Below, one piece after another: positions 49,211 to 57,381 of a stretch of DNA of 64,000 nt. Location: IMG/VR virus record IMGVR_UViG_3300032829_000004, positions 1 through 64,000 of that record; one strand, given 5' to 3'. Origin of the DNA: a virus. The position numbers were made by a program, and so were the translations under genes. Each line of letters starts with the position of its first letter. Positions within the stretch are counted from its first letter, which is position 1. The notes under the pieces are model-generated. The model did no database searches and had not been told where the DNA came from. It was given only the letters and a program-made list of their open reading frames with translations.

Positions 49211-50664
49211 CCGCCCCGGACGACTGCGGCAGGCTGACCAAGGCCGGAACGCCTTGCAAGATATCCCGCATGGCCGCTGACGGCTGGTACCTGAGGCGCT
49301 CCCATGTAGCCGAGTCGTGCAGCATTCACGCCACCCCTGAGGAGCGGGCCGAATTCGCCGCCATCGGGGAAGAGATCATGGCGGAAGACGAACGTCTCCG
49401 GCTCGCCTATCATCAGGCCCTCCCGGTGGAGTGCTGGAACTGGCCGGTCACCGACGATGACCGCCGGAGGGCCGCGGAGGCCCGCGATTGCGCGGACCCG
49501 GAAATGGCGAGAGGCATCGCATGGGACCTGCTGGCGGACTGGCAGGATGACCGGTGCGCCGTCTGCAAAGGCTGCTCCGACGTCCTTGACCATGACCACG
49601 AGACCGGCCTCGTACGCGGGTGGCTGTGCCGGTTCTGTAACAGCCAGGAAGGACACGGCTATATCCCCGGCGGCCGGTACGAGCGCTACCGGGCCAAGAA
49701 CCCGGCCAGTATTCTCGGCTTGGCCATCCGCTACTACAGCCCGTTCGCCGGATGGGCGGGGCGGAGCTTAGGGTCACAGGCAAGCCGCCGATTTATACCG
49801 GCGCGGCCCGTATCCGTCCCGCGTGGGGCGGATATCGCGGCTATCCGCGCGGATAAACGGGGCGGGGCACGCGCGGCGGGTGATCAGGTCCCGCACCGGT
49901 CTTCAGGTCGCAGTGCCCCGCAGCTTAGGCTATGCCGCCTGCGGCGGCAGCATCCGTTCGCTCAGTTCGCGGAACGCTCCCTCGGCCCGCTCGTGCCGCT
50001 TGCAGACCTCGATCACCTCGGCAGGGGCGATGTCCCTGAACGGCCCCGCAAACGGCTTGCCCTTTTCCAGGGTGGTGCCGTAGTAGCGGGCGACGAGGCG
50101 CGCCGCCTGGTCCGTGTCCGCATAGCCGAAGTGCTCGACGAGGTCGACGCGGCCCGGCCGGATCACGGCACCGTCGAGAACCTCGGGCGTGTTGGTGGTC
50201 AGCACGGTGAGCAGGCCGTGCGGAGTCGCGATCCCGTCAAGGGCGTTCAGGAGGCCGGAAAGCGTCACCTGGTCGGCACTGTCGTCCCGGGCGGTCGCGG
50301 CGTGGAACACGTCGACGTCCTCCAGGAGCAGCATCGAGCGGGGCGCGATCCGGCTGGCCATGCGGAGCAGCTCGCCGTCCTTCTTGACGTCGGCGAGCGG
50401 CAGGTACCAGACGTCCATCCCGAAGTGACTGGCGATCGCGCGGGCCACCGACGTTTTCCCCGTGCCCGGCGGTCCTTCGTACAGGTGGCCGCGGTGCCAG
50501 GGGATGCAGCGGCGGGCGTAATCCCGCTCGGCGTCGAGAAACCGGCTCACGTCTCCGGCGAGCCGTTCGATCTGGCCCGCGGGGAGGATGACGCTGTCGA
50601 GGCCGCGCTGCGGCAGGTCGTCCAGGCGCTCCCAGTCGCCCCACTTGTCGAGCATCCGGAATGA
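49207..50664 (+). CDS. Recombination endonuclease VII-like protein with abnormal 3' extension
   Basis: GTG 49207 overlaps the recombinase stop. The functional part is the first 190 or so residues: DRCAVCKGCSDVLDHDHETG ... CRFCNSQEGH is the endonuclease VII zinc/HNH core (Cys pair, DHDH, Cys pair), which cuts branched DNA. The frame then runs on without a stop through a palindrome-rich gap and another 735 bases antisense to the AAA ATPase gene, ending at 50664. The extension has no coding character, so the original stop was probably lost; the real C terminus should be near 49780. Confidence 0.6.
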   Translation: MTAPDDCGRLTKAGTPCKISRMAADGWYLRRSHVAESCSIHATPEERAEFAAIGEEIMAEDERLRLAYHQALPVECWNWPVTDDDRRRAAEARDCADPEMARGIAWDLLADWQDDRCAVCKGCSDVLDHDHETGLVRGWLCRFCNSQEGHGYIPGGRYERYRAKNPASILGLAIRYYSPFAGWAGRSLGSQASRRFIPARPVSVPRGADIAAIRADKRGGARAAGDQVPHRSSGRSAPQLRLCRLRRQHPFAQFAERSLGPLVPLADLDHLGRGDVPERPRKRLALFQGGAVVAGDEARRLVRVRIAEVLDEVDAARPDHGTVENLGRVGGQHGEQAVRSRDPVKGVQEAGKRHLVGTVVPGGRGVEHVDVLQEQHRAGRDPAGHAEQLAVLLDVGERQVPDVHPEVTGDRAGHRRFPRARRSFVQVAAVPGDAAAGVIPLGVEKPAHVSGEPFDLARGEDDAVEAALRQVVQALPVAPLVEHPE

Positions 50665-51201
50665 GGGCTTGCGGGCGGCGCCCTGGCTGCTGCGGAGCAC
50701 CCCTTCCATCTCGGCGACGAGAGCGCGCCGGCCGGCGAGAGAGGAGGCGGTGAACACGATCTCCGGCGGTTTCCAGTGGCCGTCGTCGTCAGCCCTCGTG
50801 CCGTCGGTGACGACCACCTTCACCCGGTGGCCCGCGACGGTGATGACCTGCTCGCGGGTGCCGTCGTAGCGGAGGCGCAGCGCGGGGGGCGCGGGGCGCT
50901 CGCCCGGAGCCGGGATGTCCGAGTACCGCTTGGTCGACCAGGCAACCAGGGCGCGCTGCTCCTTCGGCGCCAGCAGTCCCAGGACCCATTCGTGCAGGTC
51001 GTCGTAGATCCCGTCACTGCCGGGGACCTTAACGGTGTACGTGGTGCGCTCGTGGACCTTGCCCCGCGCCCAGCCGATCACGGGGCGCGCGGCCTGCCCT
51101 GCGGCGAACGCCATCGCCAGCCGGGGGGCGCGGTCGCGCAGGACCGCGATCAGGTCGGAGGCGCTCCCGTGCTCGGGAGAGGAAGCGATCTCAGCACTCA
51201 C
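49930..51201 (-). CDS. BCS1-like AAA ATPase
   Basis: 423 residues; GTG 51201. The N-terminal 230 residues include a BCS1-type beta domain (RTTYTVKVPG; KPPEIVFTASSLAGRRALV). Walker A GPPGTGKTS is at 243-251, Walker B LLLEDVDV at 291-298, then LTTNTPEVLDGAVIRPGRVD (sensor and Arg finger region). No transmembrane helix precedes the BCS1 domain. Phage relatives are common in actinobacteria but their substrates are not known; it may remodel a protein complex in lysogeny or defence. Convergent to the endonuclease VII-like gene. Confidence 0.8.
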   Translation of the reverse strand: MSAEIASSPEHGSASDLIAVLRDRAPRLAMAFAAGQAARPVIGWARGKVHERTTYTVKVPGSDGIYDDLHEWVLGLLAPKEQRALVAWSTKRYSDIPAPGERPAPPALRLRYDGTREQVITVAGHRVKVVVTDGTRADDDGHWKPPEIVFTASSLAGRRALVAEMEGVLRSSQGAARKPSFRMLDKWGDWERLDDLPQRGLDSVILPAGQIERLAGDVSRFLDAERDYARRCIPWHRGHLYEGPPGTGKTSVARAIASHFGMDVWYLPLADVKKDGELLRMASRIAPRSMLLLEDVDVFHAATARDDSADQVTLSGLLNALDGIATPHGLLTVLTTNTPEVLDGAVIRPGRVDLVEHFGYADTDQAARLVARYYGTTLEKGKPFAGPFRDIAPAEVIEVCKRHERAEGAFRELSERMLPPQAA

Positions 51202-51383
51202 GGGACTTATTTTGCCGCAAGTGGCGCGGTGCCGGGCCAGAGCCGCCCGGCCCGGCACCGCCCCATCAGGCGGGAAGACAGGGACCGGCTTCCGAGCTGC
51301 CGGCGCTCGCCCGGCACCAGCCGCATAGCGGGGGCCTGGACTATCCCATCCCTGAACGTCTCCCCTAACGGGAATCCTGCGGG

Positions 51384-51560
51384 TTAGCTTAGCGCGGCGA
51401 TGTCCTCGGCAAGGAAAAGGCCGCTAGTCACAACGTGGAGTGCCGAGACGAGGCACGGGTTCCTCTGCCACCGGACGAATGCCCGGCTAAGGTTGTTTTC
51501 GTCAGCGATGAGCTGCATTGCGATTATGGCCGTGGTCGCGACCGCCAGTGCGTTCTTCAT
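51384..51560 (-). CDS. Small hypothetical protein (58 aa)
   Basis: ATG 51560 on the minus strand, with AAGG upstream at longer than usual spacing. An N-terminal hydrophobic helix (ALAVATTAIIAMQLIA) is followed by a polar loop and a second weak hydrophobic patch. It lies at the end of the leftward early operon. Not recognised. Confidence 0.4.
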   Translation of the reverse strand: MKNALAVATTAIIAMQLIADENNLSRAFVRWQRNPCLVSALHVVTSGLFLAEDIAALS

Positions 51561-51631
51561 GGGGACTTTCGCCTTCTCAGGAACGGGGCCCGCTGTTCGG
51601 GTCCTTCGGCTGGACGCTATCGATTAGGCTC

Positions 51632-51682
51632 CCGTAAATTACGGAACGCTTGTCAAGCGTAGTTACTTAAATGTTATTAAGT
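51632..51682. repeat. Three consecutive palindromes in an AT-rich gap
   Basis: CCGTAAATTACGG (51632-51644), ACGCTTGTCAAGCGT (51646-51660) and ACTTAAATGTTATTAAGT (51665-51682) follow one another. The AT content is exceptional for this genome. The last one contains the stop of the 51677 gene. They could be a terminator cluster or operators for the small gene at 51560. Confidence 0.55.
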
Positions 51683-52075
51683 TTGTTTCCCGAAGAGTTC
51701 CCCGGCCCGCATCCGCCGCCACACCTCCAGCGCCTCCTGGCGGACCGTCATGCCCGGCGTCTCCCCGCTCCCCCCGTGGCAGCGGCACCGGCCCTCGTGA
51801 TGGGCAAGCGAGCCGGCAACGCTCATGAACTGGCATTCCTTGTGCACATGGCGGATCTGCGTCCCCGCCGGGACCGCCTGCCCGGAATCGCCAGCCGCCT
51901 CGTCGAACTCGTCATTGCAGTACAGGCAGGACTCGCCCGCGGGAAATGCTTTGCGCATCTCCTCGATGAGCCTGCCGTCCTCGTCATAACAGACGTAAGA
52001 CCAGTAAGGCGGCCCGAACCATCCCCAGTTGGCGCGGCGCACCTCGACCGGGAGCCCGTCATAGGAAGTGGTCAC
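51677..52075 (-). CDS. Cys/His-rich hypothetical protein (132 aa)
   Basis: GTG 52075 overlaps the previous stop. CLYCNDEFDE ... HVHKEC ... HHEGRCRCHGG has the Cys/His order of a treble-clef zinc site. The C-terminal helix QEALEVWRRMRAGEL is similar to other phage early proteins. Last gene of the main early run. Confidence 0.65.
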   Translation of the reverse strand: MTTSYDGLPVEVRRANWGWFGPPYWSYVCYDEDGRLIEEMRKAFPAGESCLYCNDEFDEAAGDSGQAVPAGTQIRHVHKECQFMSVAGSLAHHEGRCRCHGGSGETPGMTVRQEALEVWRRMRAGELFGKQT

Positions 52076-52605
52076 GACGGCTTTTCCTTCCGCAGTTCCC
52101 GCAGGTACCCGAACACGCGCTCCTGCTGCTCGCCATCGAACCCGGTCCCGCGGAGCGCCTCGGATACGAGCTGGTCAGACTCCGTCGCCTCGGCCGCCTC
52201 GAGCCACTGGAGCGCCATCGACCGGGCTTCGGCCGCCATGACGGAACCCCGCTTCGATCCCCGGCCGATCAAGACAACGGCATTCCCCGTCTTAGTCGAC
52301 CCGGCGGGAACCAAGTCGACGGTGCCGGGGGTGCCGAACTTCCTCCCGCCCCTGCCGTCGAGCAGGTCCGTGACGATCGCGGACGCGGTCGCGCCGTCCA
52401 GCCTCAGCTTCGCGACCAGGAGCATCATCATCTCCGCGTATGCGGAGCACGACACCAGGTCCAGCGCTGACCGGCGGACCTCGGCAACCGGGGCGTACCA
52501 CTGGAAAGCACCCCACGTGAACAAGCAGGCAGGCTCGTCATCCGGGCCGCGCGTCGACTCCACCCACAGCGCCTCGCCGTCATCGTCAGCCGTGGCGGCG
52601 CCCAT
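52072..52605 (-). CDS. Hypothetical protein (177 aa)
   Basis: ATG 52605. Mixed alpha/beta; notable segments are YAEMMMLLVAKLRLDGATASAI and a Lys/Glu C terminus. Overlaps its neighbours at both ends. No domain recognised. Confidence 0.55.
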   Translation of the reverse strand: MGAATADDDGEALWVESTRGPDDEPACLFTWGAFQWYAPVAEVRRSALDLVSCSAYAEMMMLLVAKLRLDGATASAIVTDLLDGRGGRKFGTPGTVDLVPAGSTKTGNAVVLIGRGSKRGSVMAAEARSMALQWLEAAEATESDQLVSEALRGTGFDGEQQERVFGYLRELRKEKPS

Positions 52606-53045
52606 CAGTATCCTCCGCTCAGCGCGCGGAGCATGTTCAGCCCGGCCTGCGCCTCGTCCATCGCGCTGATCTTCTCCACTTCCGGCTTGCCGAGCGCGAC
52701 GACGCCTTCGCCTACGCGGACCGTCGCCACGCAGTCAAGCGACTCGTACTCGCCTCCGCAGTGGACGACCAGGAGCATCGACCTGGCCACCGTCACGAGC
52801 TGGCGGAGCTGGGCCGCCACGTCCTCCGGGTCATAGCCCCGCTCGGCCAGGTTCCCAGCACGGTTCACCGTCTCCGCCGGCCAGTCGTTCAGGCCGCAGG
52901 CCGACGGCTGGTCCCGGTTGAACGAGAGCGGGCCGAAACGGTCCCACGCCGGGTCGCGGGGGCCTCCGCCCGTGACGAACCGGTAACTGTAGCCGAGGTA
53001 CTCGCGGAGCGCCGCAGCGTCCCCCGCTGTCATCGTGCCCGACAT
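52605..53045 (-). CDS. Hypothetical protein (146 aa)
   Basis: ATG 53045 (GTG 53051 possible). Contains SYRFVTGGGPRDPAWDRFGP and a helix-strand core (VARSMLLVVHCGGEYESLDC). No recognised family; sits between the HAD phosphatase and the 177-aa gene. Confidence 0.55.
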   Translation of the reverse strand: MSGTMTAGDAAALREYLGYSYRFVTGGGPRDPAWDRFGPLSFNRDQPSACGLNDWPAETVNRAGNLAERGYDPEDVAAQLRQLVTVARSMLLVVHCGGEYESLDCVATVRVGEGVVALGKPEVEKISAMDEAQAGLNMLRALSGGY

Positions 53046-53061
53046 GCTCACCGTGCGCCAG

Positions 53062-53601
53062 TTACCCAAGATGATCGCTCTCCGCCCGTGCGCGCCATTC
53101 GGCCGCCCACTGGAAGTCAAGCCCGGCGAGCCGAGCGCATTCCTGGTCCTCGGGCCGGTCGCCGACCATGAGGCCCATGTACGGCGGGTAATACTCGCCG
53201 TGCCGTGCCGCCACTTCGAGAGCCGCTTCGATCACCAGCCCCGGCGACGGCTTGCGGCACCAGCAGCGGGCCATCTCCGGACTGGCAGCGTCCGGATGGT
53301 GAACGCAGTAGGCGATCTTGTCGAACAGCCGTTCCGCCTGCTCGTAGGTGGCGCGCATCGCCGCCGCGACGTTCGCGTGGGTGACGATGCCGAGCGCGAC
53401 GCCGCCCTGGTTGGAGACGCCGACGACCCGGCCTCCCCCCGCTTTCCAGCGGCGCATCATCTCGACGGCGGCAGGGAAGACCTCGACGTCCTCCGCACCG
53501 TTCACGAACCGCCCCAGCTCGTCTTTGCCCTTGCGGACCGTGCCGTCAAGGTCCAGGTACAGGACCGGGACGGCCTTCTCGGGGACGTGCAGCAGGGTCA
53601 C
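53062..53601 (-). CDS. HAD phosphatase (GmhB/HisB-N-like)
   Basis: 179 residues; GTG 53601 after GAGGAAG, overlapping the previous stop. Motif I is DLDGT (Asp17, Asp19), motif II SNQ (63-65), motif III Lys117 in CRKPSPG, motif IV GDRPED (148-153). The loop CVHHP ... CWC (Cys99, His101/102, Cys113, Cys115) is the zinc loop of heptose-bisphosphate phosphatase and histidinol phosphatase. In a phage it may act on sugar phosphates or as a nucleic-acid 3' phosphatase. Confidence 0.85.
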   Translation of the reverse strand: MTLLHVPEKAVPVLYLDLDGTVRKGKDELGRFVNGAEDVEVFPAAVEMMRRWKAGGGRVVGVSNQGGVALGIVTHANVAAAMRATYEQAERLFDKIAYCVHHPDAASPEMARCWCRKPSPGLVIEAALEVAARHGEYYPPYMGLMVGDRPEDQECARLAGLDFQWAAEWRARAESDHLG

Positions 53602-54002
53602 TTGCGCTTCCTCCTGTTCTTCAGTCGCCTCTGGTATTCGTGCCCGTCGACCGCGAGCGGGCCGGGATTGCCTGCCGGGTTGCACCTGGAACAGCGGCGC
53701 TTATGATGGCGCGGCTTCCACGCCGCGTACAGGCTGTGGACCTCGCGCACCGCCCTGTCGACCTCGGCGCCGAACGCCTCCCAGTTGCCAGAGAACCAGG
53801 CTGCCGGCGCGATGATCTCCGCTTCCGCGAATGACGGGCTCCGCCGTGCCGGCGTCAGCAGCCGCCCCCCGTCGCAGATGACCAGCGCCGGCGGTTCCGG
53901 CCGCCACCTCATCGAGTCCCCGGTCTCCCCGTAGTCGACGGTCCCGTAAGCCGCGAGAGCGCCGTCGGCCGGCGCGGGCGCGCTGTCCTTCATGCCGGTC
54001 AC
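53598..54002 (-). CDS. Hypothetical protein with basic Cys-containing tail (134 aa)
   Basis: GTG 54002 overlaps the previous stop. The middle (FSGNWEAFGAEVDRAVREVH) is helical and the C terminus has HHKRRCSRCNPAG then a lysine/arginine run, suggesting nucleic-acid or zinc binding. Not recognised. Confidence 0.6.
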   Translation of the reverse strand: MTGMKDSAPAPADGALAAYGTVDYGETGDSMRWRPEPPALVICDGGRLLTPARRSPSFAEAEIIAPAAWFSGNWEAFGAEVDRAVREVHSLYAAWKPRHHKRRCSRCNPAGNPGPLAVDGHEYQRRLKNRRKRK

Positions 54003-54298
54003 TGTCCCGTCTCCCCTGCGATCTCAGGGGCGAAGAACTGCGGGAGAGGCTCAGGCCCGCTGTACCGGCGGCAGGCACAGGGCGCGTAGTCGTACCCTGT
54101 CCAGCTGCCCCCGCTGCTGTACCGGGCGACCTGCACCAGCGAGTTGCACGCCCCAGTCTGCGGGTCGTGCAACGAATAATGGTGGGTGCAGCCGCACACC
54201 GCCTCGACAGGCTTCGGGGCCTGGCGGCGGGGCGGGAGGCTCCGCAGGATCACGCCGGCGATGATTCCGGCTAGCAGGATCAGCGCGCCCTCAATCAT
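53999..54298 (-). CDS. Membrane-anchored Cys/His protein (99 aa)
   Basis: ATG 54298 with GGAGG upstream. An N-terminal transmembrane helix (ALILLAGIIAGVILRSL) is followed by CGCTHHYSLHD ... GACNSL ... CACRRY, a Cys/His cluster seen in small actinobacterial membrane proteins. Topology and function unknown. Confidence 0.6.
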   Translation of the reverse strand: MIEGALILLAGIIAGVILRSLPPRRQAPKPVEAVCGCTHHYSLHDPQTGACNSLVQVARYSSGGSWTGYDYAPCACRRYSGPEPLPQFFAPEIAGETGQ

Positions 54299-54596
54299 CA
54301 CTGGCCTCCGTAGCGGGCTCACGGGCCGCCTTCCCCGCCTCGTAGGCGCGGCGGATCATCCCCGCCAGCGACACGCAGTCCGCGACCTCCCGCCAGGCAA
54401 CACCCTGAAGGAAGCCGAGATCCCAGGCACCGAGAGCAACCCCGGAAGCCTCGCAGGCATCCGTCATCACCTTCAAGCGCGCCGGAATGCTCGCACCGTA
54501 GCCGGGGGCGGCGTCGAAAGCGGCCCGGATCACGGCGGCTGCCCTCGTGGCGCGCGCCTCGCGCTCGGTGTCGAACGGCCCGTACTCGTCAGCCAC
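54291..54596 (-). CDS. Hypothetical protein (101 aa)
   Basis: GTG 54596 is preceded by GGAGGTTCCCC; ATG 54617 is in frame but lacks such a site. Helical (ARATRAAAVIRAAFDAAPG). Overlaps the gene downstream by 8 bases. Confidence 0.55.
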   Translation of the reverse strand: MADEYGPFDTEREARATRAAAVIRAAFDAAPGYGASIPARLKVMTDACEASGVALGAWDLGFLQGVAWREVADCVSLAGMIRRAYEAGKAAREPATEASDD

Positions 54597-54723
54597 GGGG
54601 AACCTCCGCGTCAACATAGCGCCATTCGATCCGGGTCACCATGCTGCCCGGAGTGCAGCCCTTGTGGCTGCCGCAGAAGAAGGCCGCGAACTCTGCCGGG
54701 GTCATGTGCGGGAATCCCGACAT
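54589..54723 (-). CDS. Small hypothetical protein (44 aa)
   Basis: ATG 54723 overlaps the stop of the next gene upstream (ATGA). MTPAEFAAFFCGSHKGC suggests a short zinc or disulfide motif. Kept because of strict coupling on both sides. Confidence 0.5.
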   Translation of the reverse strand: MSGFPHMTPAEFAAFFCGSHKGCTPGSMVTRIEWRYVDAEVPRG

Positions 54724-54992
54724 CAGCCTCGGCACGGGAACCACCGGCGGAACGCCCCGTCCGACATGACCCCGGCATCCCCCGGGCCGTACCGGATGAC
54801 CCACCAGCCCGCGGGGACATCGAAGACGAGGCCGTTCGCGGCGCGGACCCGCAGCGGCTCCCCCTCGAGCGCGGCGTCTCCGGCGACCAGGCGGGCACGG
54901 GAGTCCGGTGTGCCGTCATGAGGGGCGGCGTCCTCGGCAGTGACCGTGGCACTCACCAGGGGCATCGTCAGATTGTCAGGCACTGGGCGCAT
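54723..54992 (-). CDS. Hypothetical protein (89 aa)
   Basis: ATG 54992; an alternative ATG lies at 54965. Beta-rich (LRVRAANGLVFDVPAGWWVIR). No recognised domain. Confidence 0.5.
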   Translation of the reverse strand: MRPVPDNLTMPLVSATVTAEDAAPHDGTPDSRARLVAGDAALEGEPLRVRAANGLVFDVPAGWWVIRYGPGDAGVMSDGAFRRWFPCRG

Positions 54993-55398
54993 CCTTCCCG
55001 GTCAGGGCGGCCAGTATGGCCGTCACCTCGTCGCACGGCCACGGGAGCCGCTCGCCGTCCGCGCTCTCGGTGCACGAGCAGACCACACCCTCGGGCTTGC
55101 CCCTGCACAGCAACTCTCCGGGCTCTTGGTCGTCCTCGAAGTGGAGGGGGTCGTCCGGGTCGTGAGGGCACGCACCGGGCTCGTCGTCGGTCGCCGCGTT
55201 GCCGTAGAGCGGGACTCGCTCGTGGTGGCTCAGGGCCGCCTCCACGGCTTTCAGGAGCTTCTCCGAAGTGGCCCACAGCGCTCCGGCGGCGAACGATGCC
55301 CGTGCCTCGTTCAACGGCAGCGCGGCGAACTCGCGGGGCATCGCGTCGATCGCCTCGCGGGCCTCCGCCAGGGCGGAGGACAGGCTGCCGTCAGCCAC
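54976..55398 (-). CDS. Hypothetical acidic Cys-containing protein (140 aa)
   Basis: GTG 55398 overlaps the previous stop. N-terminal helices (SSALAEAREAIDAMPREFA) are followed by an acidic loop with GACPHDPDDPLHF and VCSCTE, a possible zinc site. Not recognised. Confidence 0.55.
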   Translation of the reverse strand: MADGSLSSALAEAREAIDAMPREFAALPLNEARASFAAGALWATSEKLLKAVEAALSHHERVPLYGNAATDDEPGACPHDPDDPLHFEDDQEPGELLCRGKPEGVVCSCTESADGERLPWPCDEVTAILAALTGKDAPSA

Positions 55399-55747
55399 GG
55401 AACACCTCCACCCCGAGCGCGGCGGCGAAGGCCTTCACGACCGTCTCCGCCTGCTCGCCGTTCATGTAGCTGAGCTTGTAGCGGTTGGAACCGATGGCGA
55501 CCGCAAGCTCAAGAACGGCCATCTCCGTCGTGGATGCGGCGGCCCGGTGCGACTCGATGAACTCACTCGCCTTGCGCCAGCTGATCCAGGTTTCGGCCGG
55601 GTCCTCAATGGCGCATGCCGACGTGAAGTCCCGGCGCCGGAGCCACCGCCCATCCGAAATCAGCAGTTCCACGGCGGCCCGGACGTGCGGGTCGTGGTCC
55701 TTCGTCCAGCGGCGCAGGCCTGCGGCGAGCGAGTCGAAGTCAGCCAT
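55391..55747 (-). CDS. Hypothetical protein (118 aa)
   Basis: ATG 55747. Helical with HVRAAVELLISDGRWLRRRDF and a C-terminal VVKAFAAALGVEVF. Overlaps both neighbours. Confidence 0.55.
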   Translation of the reverse strand: MADFDSLAAGLRRWTKDHDPHVRAAVELLISDGRWLRRRDFTSACAIEDPAETWISWRKASEFIESHRAAASTTEMAVLELAVAIGSNRYKLSYMNGEQAETVVKAFAAALGVEVFRG

Positions 55748-56135
55748 TGCCGGCCTCGGCGCCTGCTGCGGGCACGGGGGCCGGGGCGAGCGGGAAGCAG
55801 TGCGTCTTGCCGTCGTCCGGGAGCATGATCGTCCACGGGGCGGGGAACAGCCCGTACGCAGCCCAGTCGCAGCCCCGACCCGCGTACTTCCTGTCCTTCG
55901 CGAGCGCGCCGGCGGTCCGGCCGATGCACTCCTGCCCGAGTATGTCCGATGCCGTGACCGCGCTGCCGTCCCGCCCGGTGCGGGGATGCGCGGCCAGGGC
56001 CTCGCTGAAGTCCTGTCCCGTTGCGATGTCGCCGCAGGCCGGGCACTGAAACGCCCAGTCCATGGGGTTGCCGCCGAAGCGTTCCGTCGCCTCGGCGACC
56101 AGTTCCGCCTGGGTCAGCGTCCGCCGGTTTCCCAT
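55740..56135 (-). CDS. VVA0879-like zinc protein (131 aa)
   Basis: ATG 56135. LTQAELVAEATERFGGNPMD followed by FQCPACGDIATGQDF and later ECIGR and CDWAAYGLF matches the pattern of VVA0879-family phage proteins, with four Cys likely binding zinc. The biochemical role is unknown. Confidence 0.7.
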   Translation of the reverse strand: MGNRRTLTQAELVAEATERFGGNPMDWAFQCPACGDIATGQDFSEALAAHPRTGRDGSAVTASDILGQECIGRTAGALAKDRKYAGRGCDWAAYGLFPAPWTIMLPDDGKTHCFPLAPAPVPAAGAEAGNG

Positions 56136-56512
56136 CAGTCGCCTCCGTCTGTTGATGTGTTCACGCCGTCTGCTGATCTGTTCATGCCTGGCCGCTTGAC
56201 GTGCGGCCAGCCGCCGCCCCTCAAGATCCGGCCGATGTTCTGTCGCGCCACCCCGAACACGGCCGCTATCGACGCCTGCGTCCGCCCCTCGGCCCGCAGG
56301 TCGAAGATCCGCCGCACGTCGTCCTCGGACAGTTTCGCGAGCGCGTTAGCCGATCCCCGCCGGGGCGGGCTGTGCCCTGGCACGTAGCGGAGCGGCTGCC
56401 CCTTGACCTGGCCCCTGCGACTGTCGGTCCGCTTCGCGATGCTGACCTCAATGCCGCAGCCGCAGGCGCACAGGCGCGCGGCCTCTTCCCCGTTCAGGGC
56501 GTCCCCGCTCAC
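56135..56512 (-). CDS. HTH protein with Cys knuckle (125 aa)
   Basis: GTG 56512 overlaps the previous stop. CACGCGIEVS is a short knuckle; about 73-112 (LSEDDVRRIFDLRAEGRTQA, then SIAAVFGVARQNIGRIL) is a resolvase-like HTH. The C terminus ends in an 18-base imperfect direct repeat (CGTCTGTTGATGTGTTCA and CGTCTGCTGATCTGTTCA, 56148-56186). A DNA-binding regulator is likely. Confidence 0.65.
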   Translation of the reverse strand: MSGDALNGEEAARLCACGCGIEVSIAKRTDSRRGQVKGQPLRYVPGHSPPRRGSANALAKLSEDDVRRIFDLRAEGRTQASIAAVFGVARQNIGRILRGGGWPHVKRPGMNRSADGVNTSTDGGD

Positions 56513-57042
56513 CGCTTCTCCGGCCCGGCATCGGGCACTCCCGCTCCTTCCGGCCGCGCCCACCACGGGCCGTGCTCGTCCATGGACCGCCCCAGGGCTT
56601 CCAGGACTTCTTCGTATGACGCCGGATGATGGAGGCTGATGGAACTGCGCACCGCACCGCCCGTGTCCGTTAGCCGCAGACGCCAGCTCTCGGACTCGCC
56701 GGCACCTGACCGGATTGCCCGGCCGACGACCAGGTCGGCCGCCGCCGTGCGGGCGATGATGTTGAGGTGGCCTGGCTCGTCGGCCGCGCCGAGCAGCAGC
56801 TTCGGGGGCGGCCCGTCGAGCCGCCTCGCCCGCTTAGCCAGCATCTGCCTGGCATCCATCAGCCCGGACATGGCCTGGCTGATCCCGTTCTCAGCCGTGA
56901 CCGCATCACGCGGGGGCATGTCCGGGTCGTCTGATTCCATGAGGTCGCGGAACTTGCGGGACAGGAACGCCGCGTGGCTGACGGCGTCGCGGGCGGCCTT
57001 GTCGAGTTCGCGGACCAGCTTCGCACGTTCACTGGCGTCCAT
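56509..57042 (-). CDS. Hypothetical protein (177 aa)
   Basis: ATG 57042. An N-terminal coiled coil (ERAKLVRELDKAARDAVSHA) and a C-terminal beta region (WRLRLTDTGGAVRSSISL). Not recognised. Confidence 0.55.
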   Translation of the reverse strand: MDASERAKLVRELDKAARDAVSHAAFLSRKFRDLMESDDPDMPPRDAVTAENGISQAMSGLMDARQMLAKRARRLDGPPPKLLLGAADEPGHLNIIARTAAADLVVGRAIRSGAGESESWRLRLTDTGGAVRSSISLHHPASYEEVLEALGRSMDEHGPWWARPEGAGVPDAGPEKR

Positions 57043-57377
57043 CAGTCGTCCACCGCCCGGCGTGCCTCGTAGCTGGGCTCAGCCTTGCAGGGCGTGCAGC
57101 CGCAGTCCGGCCCGTGCTTGACGCGCACCTGCCCGTTGCGCGCGGACATGCGGATGTAACCGGTGGCCATGTCCTGAGCCCGGTTAAACTCCCGCCAGTC
57201 CGAAGCGCGCTGTCCGGTTTTCTCCGGCACGTGCGAGATGAAGTTCAGGTGGTCGGCAAGCTTGCCCCAGAACAGCCAGTCGTCGTCAAGGACCCGGTGC
57301 TCCGCACGGATCAGCTGCTCGGCGTATCGGATCTTCTCCGCAGGGCCGAGCATCTCGGGATCAGAAGCGCTGCTCAT
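57042..57377 (-). CDS. Hypothetical protein (111 aa)
   Basis: ATG 57377 with AGGAGAGG upstream. Helical, with RAEHRVLDDDWLFWGKLADH and a C-terminal CGCTPC that may bind metal. Unknown role. Confidence 0.6.
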   Translation of the reverse strand: MSSASDPEMLGPAEKIRYAEQLIRAEHRVLDDDWLFWGKLADHLNFISHVPEKTGQRASDWREFNRAQDMATGYIRMSARNGQVRVKHGPDCGCTPCKAEPSYEARRAVDD

Positions 57378-57381
57378 CTGC

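Noticed and set aside
49930-50664. Plus-strand continuation of the endonuclease VII-like frame as a true second domain
   Set aside because: It mirrors the AAA ATPase gene exactly and has no motif; kept only as an open-frame anomaly.
51400-51662. Plus-strand frames (about 75 codons) between the AAA gene and the early operon
   Set aside because: No Shine-Dalgarno and no coding pattern; the minus-strand 58-codon gene in the same place is more plausible.
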